Shown piece after piece: positions 1-6,131 of a stretch of DNA of 7,551 nucleotides; position 1 is the first letter of the stretch, and the number at the start of each line of letters is the position of its first letter. Location: positions 1 through 7,551 of the forward strand of contig CAMBWJ010000077.1 in the NCBI GenBank assembly GCA_945871545.1. Direction: 5' to 3'. The notes under the pieces are model-generated. The model ran no database searches, was not told the origin of the DNA, and saw nothing but the letters and a program-made list of their open reading frames with translations. Position numbers and translations under genes: made by a program. The stretch is from an uncultured Clostridia bacterium. Lineage in GTDB: Bacteria; Bacillota_A; Clostridia; Christensenellales; Aristaeellaceae.

Positions 1-921
1 GGGTGCGCCGCTTAAGAAGGCTTCCACGTTCTTCACGGCGATGTCCATCAGGCGTTCGCGGGCCTCGAAGGTGGCCCAGGCGATGTGGGGCGTGAGGAAC
101 ATGTTCTTTGCACCCAGCAGCGGGCTGTCGGCGGGGATGGGCTCCACGGTGGACACGTCCGCACCGGCGGCGTACACCTTGCCGCTCTCCAGCGCCGCGC
201 GCAGGTCGGCGTCGTTGACCACGGGGCCGCGGGAGGTGTTGATCAGGATCACGCCGTCCTTCATCTTCGCGATGGTGTCGCGGTTGATGAGGTTCTTCGT
301 CTCCGGGAACAGCGGGCAGTGCAGGGAGATCACGTCGCTGCGCGCAAGCAGCTCGTCCAGCGACACGCACTCGGGATCGCGGGGCGTGCGGGTCCAGGCG
401 ATCACGTTCATGCCGAAGCAGCGGGCGATTTCCGCCACCTTGTGGCCAATGCGGCCGTAGCCCACGATGCCCATGGTCTTGCCCGCCAGCTCGATCAGCG
501 GGGTGTCCCAGAAGCAGAAGTCCGCATTGGCGCTCCAGCGCCCGGCGTGCACGGCCTGACTGTGGTGGCCCACATTGTGGCAGATCTCCAGCAGCAGCGC
601 AAACACCAGCTGCGCCACGGAATCGGTGGAATAGGCGGGGATGTTGGTCACCACCACGCCCAGCTCTTTGGCGGCGGCCACATCCACCACATTGTAGCCG
701 GTGGCCAGCACGCCGATGTACCTGAGCTTCTTCGCACCTGCGATCAATTCGCGGTTCAGCACAGCCTTGTTGGTCAGCACCAGCTCCGCATCGGCGATGC
801 GCGCGGCGATCTGGTCTGCGGGGGTGCGGTCATACACGGTCAGCTCGCCCAGGGCCTCCAGCGGCGCCCAGCTCAGGTCGCCGGGATTGGCGGCGTAGCC
901 GTCGAGAACGACAATTTTCAT
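1..921 (-). CDS. D-2-hydroxyacid dehydrogenase (glycerate dehydrogenase / hydroxypyruvate reductase-like), 3' end cut by window
   Basis: Reading from the ATG at 921 to the window edge gives 307 codons with no stop; the family is usually about 315-320 residues, so only a short C-terminal tail is missing. The order is the standard one: N-terminal half of the substrate domain (about 1-100), a Rossmann NAD(P) domain with GYGRIG at 154-159, then the return to the substrate domain. The catalytic triad is visible: Arg231 in TSRGPVV, Glu260 in DVSTVEP and His279 in LTPHIAW. Such enzymes reversibly reduce 2-keto acids (hydroxypyruvate, glyoxylate and similar) to D-2-hydroxy acids in the cytoplasm; the exact substrate cannot be read from sequence. 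About 20 residues after the glycine motif, where NAD-specific members carry an acidic residue, it has WTRTPR, with Arg178. That hints at NADP(H) use (inference). AAAGGAG lies about 8 bases before the ATG, and a good promoter lies upstream. The family call is secure; the specific function is not. Confidence 0.93.
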   Translation of the reverse strand, partial: MKIVVLDGYAANPGDLSWAPLEALGELTVYDRTPADQIAARIADAELVLTNKAVLNRELIAGAKKLRYIGVLATGYNVVDVAAAKELGVVVTNIPAYSTDSVAQLVFALLLEICHNVGHHSQAVHAGRWSANADFCFWDTPLIELAGKTMGIVGYGRIGHKVAEIARCFGMNVIAWTRTPRDPECVSLDELLARSDVISLHCPLFPETKNLINRDTIAKMKDGVILINTSRGPVVNDADLRAALESGKVYAAGADVSTVEPIPADSPLLGAKNMFLTPHIAWATFEARERLMDIAVKNVEAFLSGAP

Positions 922-954
922 GGAAAATCTCCTTTGATGCGGTATTTCCTCTCT

Positions 955-983
955 ATTATACGCCCGGACGCGCTTTCTTGCAA
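955..983 (-). promoter_or_regulatory. Sigma-A-like promoter for the D-2-hydroxyacid dehydrogenase
   Basis: On the minus strand, TTGCAA (983-978, 4 of 6 to the -35 consensus) and a perfect TATAAT (960-955) are separated by 17 bases. Transcription would start near 948 and leave a leader of about 27 bases before the ATG at 921. It is back to back with the promoter of the plus-strand phosphoesterase gene. Confidence 0.7.
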
Positions 984-1009
984 GGAAAATGAATTCTACA
1001 CAAACTTAA

Positions 1010-1037
1010 TCGACCGGTCATCTTGGCGGGGTATAAT
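1010..1037 (+). promoter_or_regulatory. Sigma-A-like promoter for the PHP phosphoesterase
   Basis: TCGACC (1010-1015, 4 of 6 to consensus) and a perfect TATAAT (1032-1037) are 16 bases apart. The predicted start near 1044 leaves a leader of about 30 bases before the ATG at 1075. The -10 box is convincing and the -35 is moderate. Confidence 0.62.
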
Positions 1038-1074
1038 ATTCCCGTATGAACGACTGAGGATGCGAGGTGCCGCC

Positions 1075-1908
1075 ATGAACCGCCCGTTGGATTTTCGTCT
1101 GAGCAACTATCACACCCACACTGTGCGCTGCCAGCACGCCGCGCCGGATGCGGAGGAGGCCTACGTGCAGCAGGCGATCCGCAGCGGCTACGAGATTCTG
1201 GGCTTCGCCGACCACAGCGCCTGGCCCTACAAGTCGGATTTCGTGGCCGACATGCGCATGCGCCTGGACGAGCTGGACGGCTACGTGGAGGCGGTGCACG
1301 CCCTGCGGGAGCGCTATGCGGGGCAGATTCGCGTGCACTGCGCCATGGAGTGCGAGGCCTTCCCGGAGTTCTATCCCTGGCTGCGTGCGATCAAGGCGGA
1401 GAAGGACATGGACTATTTCATCCTGGGCAACCACTACGACACCAGCGACGAGAACAACAGCGGCGCGTACTTCGGGCGCTGCCGGGATGGCCGCACGGCC
1501 TACCGCTACATGGAGACCACCATCGCCGGCATGGAGAGCGGACTGTTCGCCTACCTGGCCCACCCCGACTTGTTCCTGCACCGCTATCCCTACTTCGATG
1601 CGGACGCAAAGCGCGTCTGCCGGGAGCTGTGCGCGGCGGCGAAGCGCCTGCACCTGCCGCTGGAGTACAACCTGCTGGGCCACAAGCGCAGCCCGGGCAG
1701 CCGGGCGCAGGGCTTCGTGGGCTACACCAGCCCGGAGTTCTGGGAGATCGCGGCGGAGGAGGGCGGTCTGCGGGCCATCATCGGTGTGGATGCCCATGCG
1801 GCGGCAGATCTGGACTGCCTGGATACCTACGTGGAGGTTCGCAGGCGCCTTCAGGGCATGGGCGTCGAGGTGCTGGACGTGCTCGAGGAAATCGAAGAGG
1901 CGCAATAA
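1075..1908 (+). CDS. PHP-domain phosphoesterase, histidinol-phosphatase (HisJ/HisK)-like
   Basis: This is a 277-residue protein, the usual size for PHP-type histidinol-phosphatases. The metal-binding motifs appear in family order: HTH at 13-15, DH at 46-47, Glu92, GNH ending at His120, AHPD with His163, and VDAH with Asp239 and His241. These would bind a multi-metal centre that hydrolyses a phosphomonoester. The best-known activity of this subfamily is histidinol phosphate to histidinol, the penultimate step of histidine synthesis, but no other his genes are in view, so another small phosphate ester is possible. The start at 1075 is chosen because GAGGTG (1064-1069) sits five bases upstream. 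An in-frame ATG at 1060 lacks a spaced ribosome binding site, and the frame stays open far upstream only because it runs antisense through the dehydrogenase. It is transcribed alone from its own promoter and ends at a strong hairpin. Confidence 0.9.
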   Translation: MNRPLDFRLSNYHTHTVRCQHAAPDAEEAYVQQAIRSGYEILGFADHSAWPYKSDFVADMRMRLDELDGYVEAVHALRERYAGQIRVHCAMECEAFPEFYPWLRAIKAEKDMDYFILGNHYDTSDENNSGAYFGRCRDGRTAYRYMETTIAGMESGLFAYLAHPDLFLHRYPYFDADAKRVCRELCAAAKRLHLPLEYNLLGHKRSPGSRAQGFVGYTSPEFWEIAAEEGGLRAIIGVDAHAAADLDCLDTYVEVRRRLQGMGVEVLDVLEEIEEAQ

Positions 1909-1943
1909 AAAATGATCCTTCGGCTTGACCGAGGGATCATTTT
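1909..1943. terminator. Bidirectional rho-independent terminator between convergent genes
   Basis: A 15-base arm (1909-1923) pairs with 1929-1943 around a five-base loop, with a single G-T wobble. It starts right after the phosphoesterase stop and lies 12 bases beyond the stop of the convergent membrane-protein gene. The flanks read as four T on the plus strand and six T on the minus strand, so it can end both transcripts and is probably stronger for the minus-strand gene. Confidence 0.9.
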
Positions 1944-1954
1944 ATCTGTGGAAA

Positions 1955-2398
1955 TCACGCGAAGAGGTTGAAGCCCGTGGTGACGCCCATGTAGAGGAAA
2001 TAGGCCACGATGCAGACCATCAGGGAGATGGCCATGGTGGTGCGCACCTTGGGAATCTTGCGCAGGCCCTGCTTCTCGATGATGTTCGGGATGAGCATCG
2101 CGATCACCACGGCGGCGATCAGGGAGAAGGAGAAGCCGCTCTGCTCCTTGCCTGCGTTGAAGATGCCGTCCCAGAACAGCGCAAGGCTGGCCAGCACGCC
2201 CAGCACCGCGCCGCAGATGCGCTGGGCGAGGTTCCAGGTCTTGTCGTCCATCTTGGCGATGTAGCGCTGAAACGCGGTCATGTCGGAGTCTGCCAGTATG
2301 CTGTCCTGAAGCTCCTCCTCGGAGAGCGTGGGTTCCGGGTCGGGTTCAAAGCTGGCGTCGCGTTCCTCGTAAACGGGCTTGTTGTCTCTGTCTTCCAT
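1955..2398 (-). CDS. Unrecognised small membrane protein, three predicted helices
   Basis: I do not recognise this 147-residue protein. Residues 1-50 are hydrophilic and strongly acidic (EERD, DPEP, SEEELQD) and look like a cytoplasmic tail. Three hydrophobic segments follow at about 59-78, 89-107 and 121-140, with a basic stretch (EKQGLRKIPKVR, 108-119) between the second and third that should lie on the cytoplasmic side. There is no signal peptide or catalytic motif. The start at 2398 has GGAGG six bases upstream; the frame extends 20 codons further, but that extension would overlap the promoter and has no ribosome site. It lies 69 bases downstream of the alarmone synthetase on the same strand, so partial co-transcription is possible, although a promoter candidate lies in the gap. 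The hairpin at 1909-1943 ends it. It is a real gene judging by ribosome site, codon bias and terminator; function unknown. Confidence 0.8.
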   Translation of the reverse strand: MEDRDNKPVYEERDASFEPDPEPTLSEEELQDSILADSDMTAFQRYIAKMDDKTWNLAQRICGAVLGVLASLALFWDGIFNAGKEQSGFSFSLIAAVVIAMLIPNIIEKQGLRKIPKVRTTMAISLMVCIVAYFLYMGVTTGFNLFA

Positions 2399-2429
2399 GT
2401 TCGGCCTCCATTGATGTGTGGATACCTCT

Positions 2430-2458
2430 ATTATGCACGAAACCGGGCCTGTGCGCAA
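2430..2458 (-). promoter_or_regulatory. Candidate promoter for the three-helix membrane protein
   Basis: On the minus strand, TTGCGC (2458-2453, 3 of 6) and CATAAT (2435-2430, 5 of 6) are 17 bases apart, giving a start near 2423 and a leader of about 25 bases. It lies just after the stop codon of the upstream alarmone synthetase, so the membrane protein may be expressed separately from it. Confidence 0.45.
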
Positions 2459-2467
2459 GTGTTTTTT

Positions 2468-3169
2468 TCAGATTGGGGCTGCATCGTCGGGCTGAATGGG
2501 CTGGACGGCGCAGGGCGCGTCACTGGCGCAGCCGTTGATCTCCCGGTAGATGTCCTGCATCTCCCGGTCGAGGGCGGCGCTGGCCTCGGCGCAGTGCTGG
2601 AGCCTGCGGCGCAGCTGCTGGGTGGTCTCGTGGTTGGACTTGTAGCGCAGCTGGTGCTCCAGCGAGGCCCAGAAGTCCATGGCGATGGTGCGGATCTGCA
2701 CCTCCACCGGTACCAGCTCGGTGTGGCTGGACAGAAACACCGGGATGCGGATCACCAGGTGCAGGCTGCGGTAGCCGGACTCCTTGGGGTTCTCGATGTA
2801 GTCCCTGCGGTGCACGAACTCCACGTCGCGCTGGCGCTGCAGAAGGTCGGCGATGCGGTAGATGTCGTCCAGGTAGTTGCACACGATGCGCACGCCGGCG
2901 ATGTCGTTCAGGTTGGCCTCGGCGGCCTCCAGCGTCTGGGGCAGGCCCTTGCGCGCCAGCTTCTTCATCATGCTCTGGGGGCTCTTCAGGCGGGAATCGA
3001 TGTGGTGGATGGGGTTGTGGGCGTAGCGGGTGCGGAATTCCTCGTCCAGGATCTCCACCTTGGTGCGCACCTCCCGCACGGCTGCGGAATAGAGCTGCAT
3101 CATTTCCCGATATTGCTGCTGAAACGCCGCTGCGGTGGGCGTGTCAGGAATCATCATTGCGTTGTCCAT
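2468..3169 (-). CDS. relQ: Small alarmone synthetase, RelQ/YjbM-type GTP pyrophosphokinase
   Basis: This 233-residue protein consists of a single RelA/SpoT synthetase domain with no HD hydrolase, TGS or ACT parts, so it should make but not degrade (p)ppGpp (pyrophosphate transfer from ATP to GTP or GDP). Visible motifs are RLKSPQS (60-66; Arg60, Lys62, Ser63), DIAGVRI (89-95, with the metal-binding Asp89), GYRSLH (132-137) and VEVQIRT (155-161, with the catalytic Glu156), followed by AMDFWASLEHQLRYK (163-177), very typical of the RelQ branch. A helical tail after about 180 corresponds to the tetramerising region, and the last 20 or so residues are a Pro/Ala/Asp-rich extension; relatives are nearer 210 residues. 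The ATG at 3169 has GGAGG 11 bases upstream, which is longer than ideal, and an out-of-frame ATG at 3176 sits closer to it. The upstream gap is AT-rich, with only a weak promoter match. Family call secure; the symbol is by resemblance. Confidence 0.92.
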   Translation of the reverse strand: MDNAMMIPDTPTAAAFQQQYREMMQLYSAAVREVRTKVEILDEEFRTRYAHNPIHHIDSRLKSPQSMMKKLARKGLPQTLEAAEANLNDIAGVRIVCNYLDDIYRIADLLQRQRDVEFVHRRDYIENPKESGYRSLHLVIRIPVFLSSHTELVPVEVQIRTIAMDFWASLEHQLRYKSNHETTQQLRRRLQHCAEASAALDREMQDIYREINGCASDAPCAVQPIQPDDAAPI

Positions 3170-3192
3170 GTGTCATAAATCCTCCACCGATT

Positions 3193-3198
3193 ATTTTA
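3193..3198 (-). promoter_or_regulatory. Weak -10 candidate for the alarmone synthetase
   Basis: The minus strand reads TAAAAT here, 5 of 6 to the -10 consensus, about 24 bases before the start codon, in an AT-rich stretch (3191-3250). No good -35 box lies 16-18 bases upstream, so this is only a candidate. Confidence 0.25.
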
Positions 3199-3281
3199 CC
3201 TGTTTCGTATGAACTTTTTTTAAACTATTTCTTTCCAATTTCAAACGAATTGAGGGACTCGCATATTCGGGCAAAATCATG

Positions 3282-3287
3282 TATAAT
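3282..3287 (+). promoter_or_regulatory. -10 box for the response regulator / histidine kinase operon
   Basis: A perfect TATAAT at 3282-3287 predicts a start near 3294 and a leader of about 55 bases. The -35 position (TCGCAT, 3259-3264) matches poorly. A weak -35 with a good -10 is common where an activator helps, and autoregulation by the encoded response regulator would fit (inference). Confidence 0.5.
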
Positions 3288-3348
3288 AGGGATGGTTCAC
3301 ACTCGGTTTATACGCCGCGGCTAAAATGGAGCCAAATGAGGTGAGAAA

Positions 3349-4023
3349 ATGTTTCATATCTTGGTGGTTGAGGACAACGACAACACCCGCAAGCTGATGC
3401 AGGCGGTGCTCTCACAGAACGGCTACGAGCCGATTCCCGCCCGGGACGGAATTGAGGCGCTGGAGGTGCTGGACCGCAAGCACGTGGATTTGATCGTGCT
3501 GGACATCATGATGCCGCGCATGGACGGCTACGAGTTCACCGAGACCCTGCGCGCCTCCGGCTGCGAGATCCCGATTCTGATGGTCACGGCCAAGGAGAAG
3601 CCCGCAGACAAGCACAAGGGCTTCATCATCGGCACGGACGACTACATGGTCAAGCCCGTGGACGAGGATGAGATGTTGCTGCGCATCGCCGCGCTGCTGC
3701 GGCGCTCCCGCATCGTAAACGAGCACCGGCTGGAGATCGGAAACACGGTGCTGGACTACGATTCCCTCACCGTCACCAGCGACGAGGGCGTGGCGGAGCT
3801 GCCGAAGAAGGAGTTCATGCTGCTGTTCAAGCTGCTCTCCTATCAGAACAAGATCTTCACGCGCCGCCAGCTGATGGACGAGATCTGGGACATGGACAGC
3901 GAGTCCGACGAGCGCACCGTGGACGTGCACATCAACCGCCTGCGCGATCGCTTCCGCAGGAACAACGATTTTGAGATCGTCACCGTGCGCGGCCTGGGCT
4001 ACAAGGCGGTGAAGCGCGGATGA
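3349..4023 (+). CDS. OmpR/PhoB-family response regulator
   Basis: This 224-residue protein has the standard layout and length of the family. The receiver domain (about 1-118) has the acidic pair Glu8-Asp9, the phospho-acceptor Asp52 in VLDIMMP, Thr80 and Lys102 in VKPVD, so all residues needed for phosphorylation are present. The C-terminal winged helix (about 126-222) ends in the typical VDVHINRLRDRF and VTVRGLGYK elements, which bind tandem DNA repeats when the protein dimerises. GAGGTG (3338-3343) lies five bases before the ATG. Its stop overlaps the start of the histidine kinase gene by four bases (ATGA), so the two are translationally coupled and form a cognate pair. The target genes cannot be told from sequence. 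Confidence 0.95.
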   Translation: MFHILVVEDNDNTRKLMQAVLSQNGYEPIPARDGIEALEVLDRKHVDLIVLDIMMPRMDGYEFTETLRASGCEIPILMVTAKEKPADKHKGFIIGTDDYMVKPVDEDEMLLRIAALLRRSRIVNEHRLEIGNTVLDYDSLTVTSDEGVAELPKKEFMLLFKLLSYQNKIFTRRQLMDEIWDMDSESDERTVDVHINRLRDRFRRNNDFEIVTVRGLGYKAVKRG

Positions 4024-5105
4024 AGCGCCGCAGGAAGGATGCGCCCCGGAGGAAGCGCCGCGGCGCGGGGGAGAACGCCTCTCTGGGCCACCTGCTGACC
4101 TTCTTTCTGCTGGCGATCCTGATCAACGCGGGCCTGATGACCAGCACCAGCTACATGCTGCTGCTGCGCACGGGCGTGATGCAGCCGCTGATGCGCTTTG
4201 CGCTGTGGCCGCTGCTGCTGGTGCTGCTGTGCATCCTGTTCGCGGTGCTGCTGGCGGCGGGCTTCGGCGGGCGGCAGCTGCGCCCCATCCATCGGGTGAA
4301 CGATGCGATGAAGAAGGTCTCCCAGGGCGACTTCAGCATCCGCCTCAACGAGGAGGACAGCGTGGGCGAGATCCGGGAGCTGATCACCAGCTACAACCAC
4401 ATGGCCGAGGAGCTGAGCAGCATCGAGCTGTTCCGCACGGACTTCATCAACAACTTCAGCCACGAGTTCAAGACGCCCATCGTGTCCATCCGTGGCTTCG
4501 CCAAGCAGCTGGAGCGCGACGACCTCACCGACGCCCAGAGACGGGAGTATACCCGCATCATCGTGACCGAGTCCGAGCGCCTGGCGAACATGTCGGCCAA
4601 CGTGCTGCTGCTGACGAAGCTGGAGAACCAGCAGATCGTCACCAACAAGCGCCGATACAGCTTGGACGAGCAGCTGCGCAACTGCATCCTGCTGATGGAG
4701 AAGCAGTGGTCGGACAAGGAGCTGGATCTGCGTCTGGATCTGGACGAGCTGAGCTACGTGGGTGACGAGGAGATGATGTCCCACATCTGGGTCAACCTCA
4801 TCAACAACGCCATCAAGTTCTCGCCCCAGGGCGGCGTGCTGGAGGTGGGCTGCATGCAGGTGCAGTCCTTCATCGTCGTGCGCGTCACCGACCACGGCGA
4901 GGGCATGGATGCGGGCACGCAGGCGCGCATCTTTGAAAAGTTCTATCAGGGCGATTCCGCCCACGCCACCGAGGGCAACGGCCTGGGCCTGTCGCTGGCC
5001 AAGCGCATCGTGGATCTCTGCGGCGGCAAGATCGCCGTGGACAGCGCGCCCGGACAGGGCACCACCTTCTCCGTCTACCTGCCGGTGGAGGAAGAGGAAC
5101 GCTGA
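4020..5105 (+). CDS. HAMP-containing membrane sensor histidine kinase
   Basis: This 361-residue kinase is the partner of the preceding response regulator. A very basic N-terminus (1-14) precedes two membrane helices (about 22-45 and 59-82) joined by only about 13 residues, so there is almost no extracytoplasmic sensor domain. A HAMP linker (about 83-136) leads to the dimerisation domain with FSHEFKTP, where His148 is the phosphorylation site and E149/T152 match the ExxT phosphatase motif. The ATP-binding domain has the N box (NLINNAIKF, Asn263), G1 (DHGEGM, from Asp291), the F box (IFEKFYQGD) and G2 (GNGLGLSLAK, 319-328). All catalytic elements are intact. The short loop points to sensing within the membrane, through a partner protein, or in the cytoplasm (inference). 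The stop is followed after 47 bases by an AraC gene, with no terminator seen between them. Confidence 0.95.
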   Translation: MKRRRKDAPRRKRRGAGENASLGHLLTFFLLAILINAGLMTSTSYMLLLRTGVMQPLMRFALWPLLLVLLCILFAVLLAAGFGGRQLRPIHRVNDAMKKVSQGDFSIRLNEEDSVGEIRELITSYNHMAEELSSIELFRTDFINNFSHEFKTPIVSIRGFAKQLERDDLTDAQRREYTRIIVTESERLANMSANVLLLTKLENQQIVTNKRRYSLDEQLRNCILLMEKQWSDKELDLRLDLDELSYVGDEEMMSHIWVNLINNAIKFSPQGGVLEVGCMQVQSFIVVRVTDHGEGMDAGTQARIFEKFYQGDSAHATEGNGLGLSLAKRIVDLCGGKIAVDSAPGQGTTFSVYLPVEEEER

Positions 5106-5152
5106 CCCGCACCGGGCAAGCGTTGCGCGATTTGAGGGAGGGGGATTTGTTC

Positions 5153-6043
5153 ATGTCGCTGGTACTGAATCATCAGCTGCGGGAACAGATGGAACATGAC
5201 ACAATGTCGTTTCCGATCAGCTACTTCGACAACGAGCTTCCGACGCTTCCTGACCGGGTCGTACCCCTGCACTGGCATCCGGAATTGGAGTTCGTCTCTG
5301 CTGTCTGCAATGAACTGAGCTTTCAGATCGGCTTGGAGCGCGTTGCGCTTCAGGCGGGAGAGAGCATCCTCATCAACAGCAACATGCTTCATGGAATCCG
5401 GCAGATGAGCGGCGGCGATTGCGATCCGATGCCGAACATCGTCTTTTCCCCTTCGCTGGTTTCACCTGAGAGCAGCCTAGTCTATCAGAAGTACATCCTT
5501 CCCATACTCCGCTGCGACGAGCTTCCCTATGTGATCCTTGGTGCCGCGGAGGATTGGCAGAGCGAGGCAAACTGCCTGCTGTCGCGGGTGTACGACTGCT
5601 CAAAGAGACAGGATGCCTGCTATGAAATGTCCGTTCAACGCGATTTGAATTGTATTTTCGAGCTGCTGTTTCTGAACTTGGGTAAATTGCCGAGACATCC
5701 GATGACGCGCTTTCAGCTTGCCATGCAGATCCGCATTCAGCAGATGCAGACCTATATTTCCTCCCACTTTGCGGAGCAGATCGGCCTGAGCGACATTGCC
5801 GCATCCGCAAACATCAGCCGCAGCGAGGCAAACCGCTGCTTCAATAGCTATATCGGAATATCTCCGATGGAAGCGCTGCTTCGGCACCGCCTCCGCGTCG
5901 CGCAGAAGCTGCTTCTGGAAACGGGCCTGCCGCTGCGGGAAATCAGCTGCATGTGCGGCTTCAACTCCGAGAGCTACTTTTCCCGCTGTTTTTGCAGGAT
6001 GTACGATTGTTCTCCCGGCAGCTTTCGCAGCATGAGAAAATAG
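5153..6043 (+). CDS. AraC-family transcriptional regulator with N-terminal cupin
   Basis: This 296-residue protein has the usual AraC size and layout. The N-terminal cupin-like ligand domain carries HWHPELE (40-46) and a later His80, the pattern typical of sugar- or small-molecule-sensing members. Two helix-turn-helix units follow in the C-terminal 100 residues (about 211-232 and 259-281), ending in the family signature GFNSESYFSRCF (269-280) and SPGSFR. The ATG at 5153 is preferred because AGGGGG ends eight bases upstream; an in-frame TTG at 5123 has no ribosome site. Thirteen cysteines is a high number, and five (266, 268, 279, 281, 286) cluster in the second helix-turn-helix. Third codon positions use A and T far more often than in the kinase gene or the transporter gene, suggesting different ancestry or weak expression. 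It may be co-transcribed with the kinase. Its targets are unknown; the adjacent small gene and transporter are natural candidates (inference). Confidence 0.92.
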   Translation: MSLVLNHQLREQMEHDTMSFPISYFDNELPTLPDRVVPLHWHPELEFVSAVCNELSFQIGLERVALQAGESILINSNMLHGIRQMSGGDCDPMPNIVFSPSLVSPESSLVYQKYILPILRCDELPYVILGAAEDWQSEANCLLSRVYDCSKRQDACYEMSVQRDLNCIFELLFLNLGKLPRHPMTRFQLAMQIRIQQMQTYISSHFAEQIGLSDIAASANISRSEANRCFNSYIGISPMEALLRHRLRVAQKLLLETGLPLREISCMCGFNSESYFSRCFCRMYDCSPGSFRSMRK

Positions 6044-6068
6044 TTCATAAAATTTGGCATTTGTTGCA

Positions 6069-6097
6069 TTGAAATATACTATTTGTAGGAATATAAT
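6069..6097 (+). promoter_or_regulatory. Strong sigma-A-like promoter for the cysteine-rich protein gene
   Basis: TTGAAA (6069-6074, 5 of 6) and a perfect TATAAT (6092-6097) are separated by exactly 17 bases, the best promoter match in the window. Transcription should start near 6104, giving a leader of about 28 bases. The -10 box sits inside an inverted repeat. Confidence 0.8.
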
Positions 6098-6122
6098 TCC
6101 TTTCAGGATATTTTGAAAGGAA
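6087..6122. repeat. Two overlapping inverted repeats at the promoter, probable operator
   Basis: AGGAAT (6087-6092) and ATTCCT (6096-6101) form a 6-3-6 palindrome over the -10 box. TTCCTTTCA (6097-6105) and TGAAAGGAA (6114-6122) form a perfect 9-base inverted repeat with an 8-base centre over the predicted start site. The two share TTCCT. The right arm of the second includes the AAAGGAA ribosome site. Because most of its left arm lies before the predicted start of transcription, a protein-binding operator is more likely than an RNA hairpin, unless transcription starts earlier. Confidence 0.6.
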
Positions 6123-6131
6123 GTTTGCTCT

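Noticed and set aside
85..1074. Long plus-strand open frame running antisense to the dehydrogenase and joining the phosphoesterase frame
   Set aside because: The minus strand encodes a complete dehydrogenase with its catalytic residues; the antisense product is His/Gln/Gly-rich and resembles no protein. It stays open because of GC-rich codon usage.
1018..1905. 295-residue minus-strand open frame opposite the phosphoesterase
   Set aside because: Antisense shadow of a gene with intact PHP motifs; it would begin across the terminator between the convergent genes and has no recognisable content.
2461..2468. Run of T next to the alarmone synthetase stop as a terminator
   Set aside because: No stem precedes it on either strand, and for the minus-strand gene the run reads as A, not T.
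3319..3333. Small hairpin GGCT / AGCC in the leader of the two-component operon
   Set aside because: Only four base pairs with a seven-base loop; expected by chance and without a T run or ribosome-site overlap.
3999..4964. 321-residue minus-strand open frame opposite the histidine kinase
   Set aside because: It is low-complexity His/Gln/Leu/Ala-rich sequence typical of the complement of a GC-rich gene, with no domain, and the sense strand is clearly a kinase.
5123..5152. TTG start for the AraC protein, 10 codons upstream
   Set aside because: No ribosome site precedes it, and the purine-rich AGGGAGGGGG stretch would lie inside the coding region; the ATG at 5153 is well placed.
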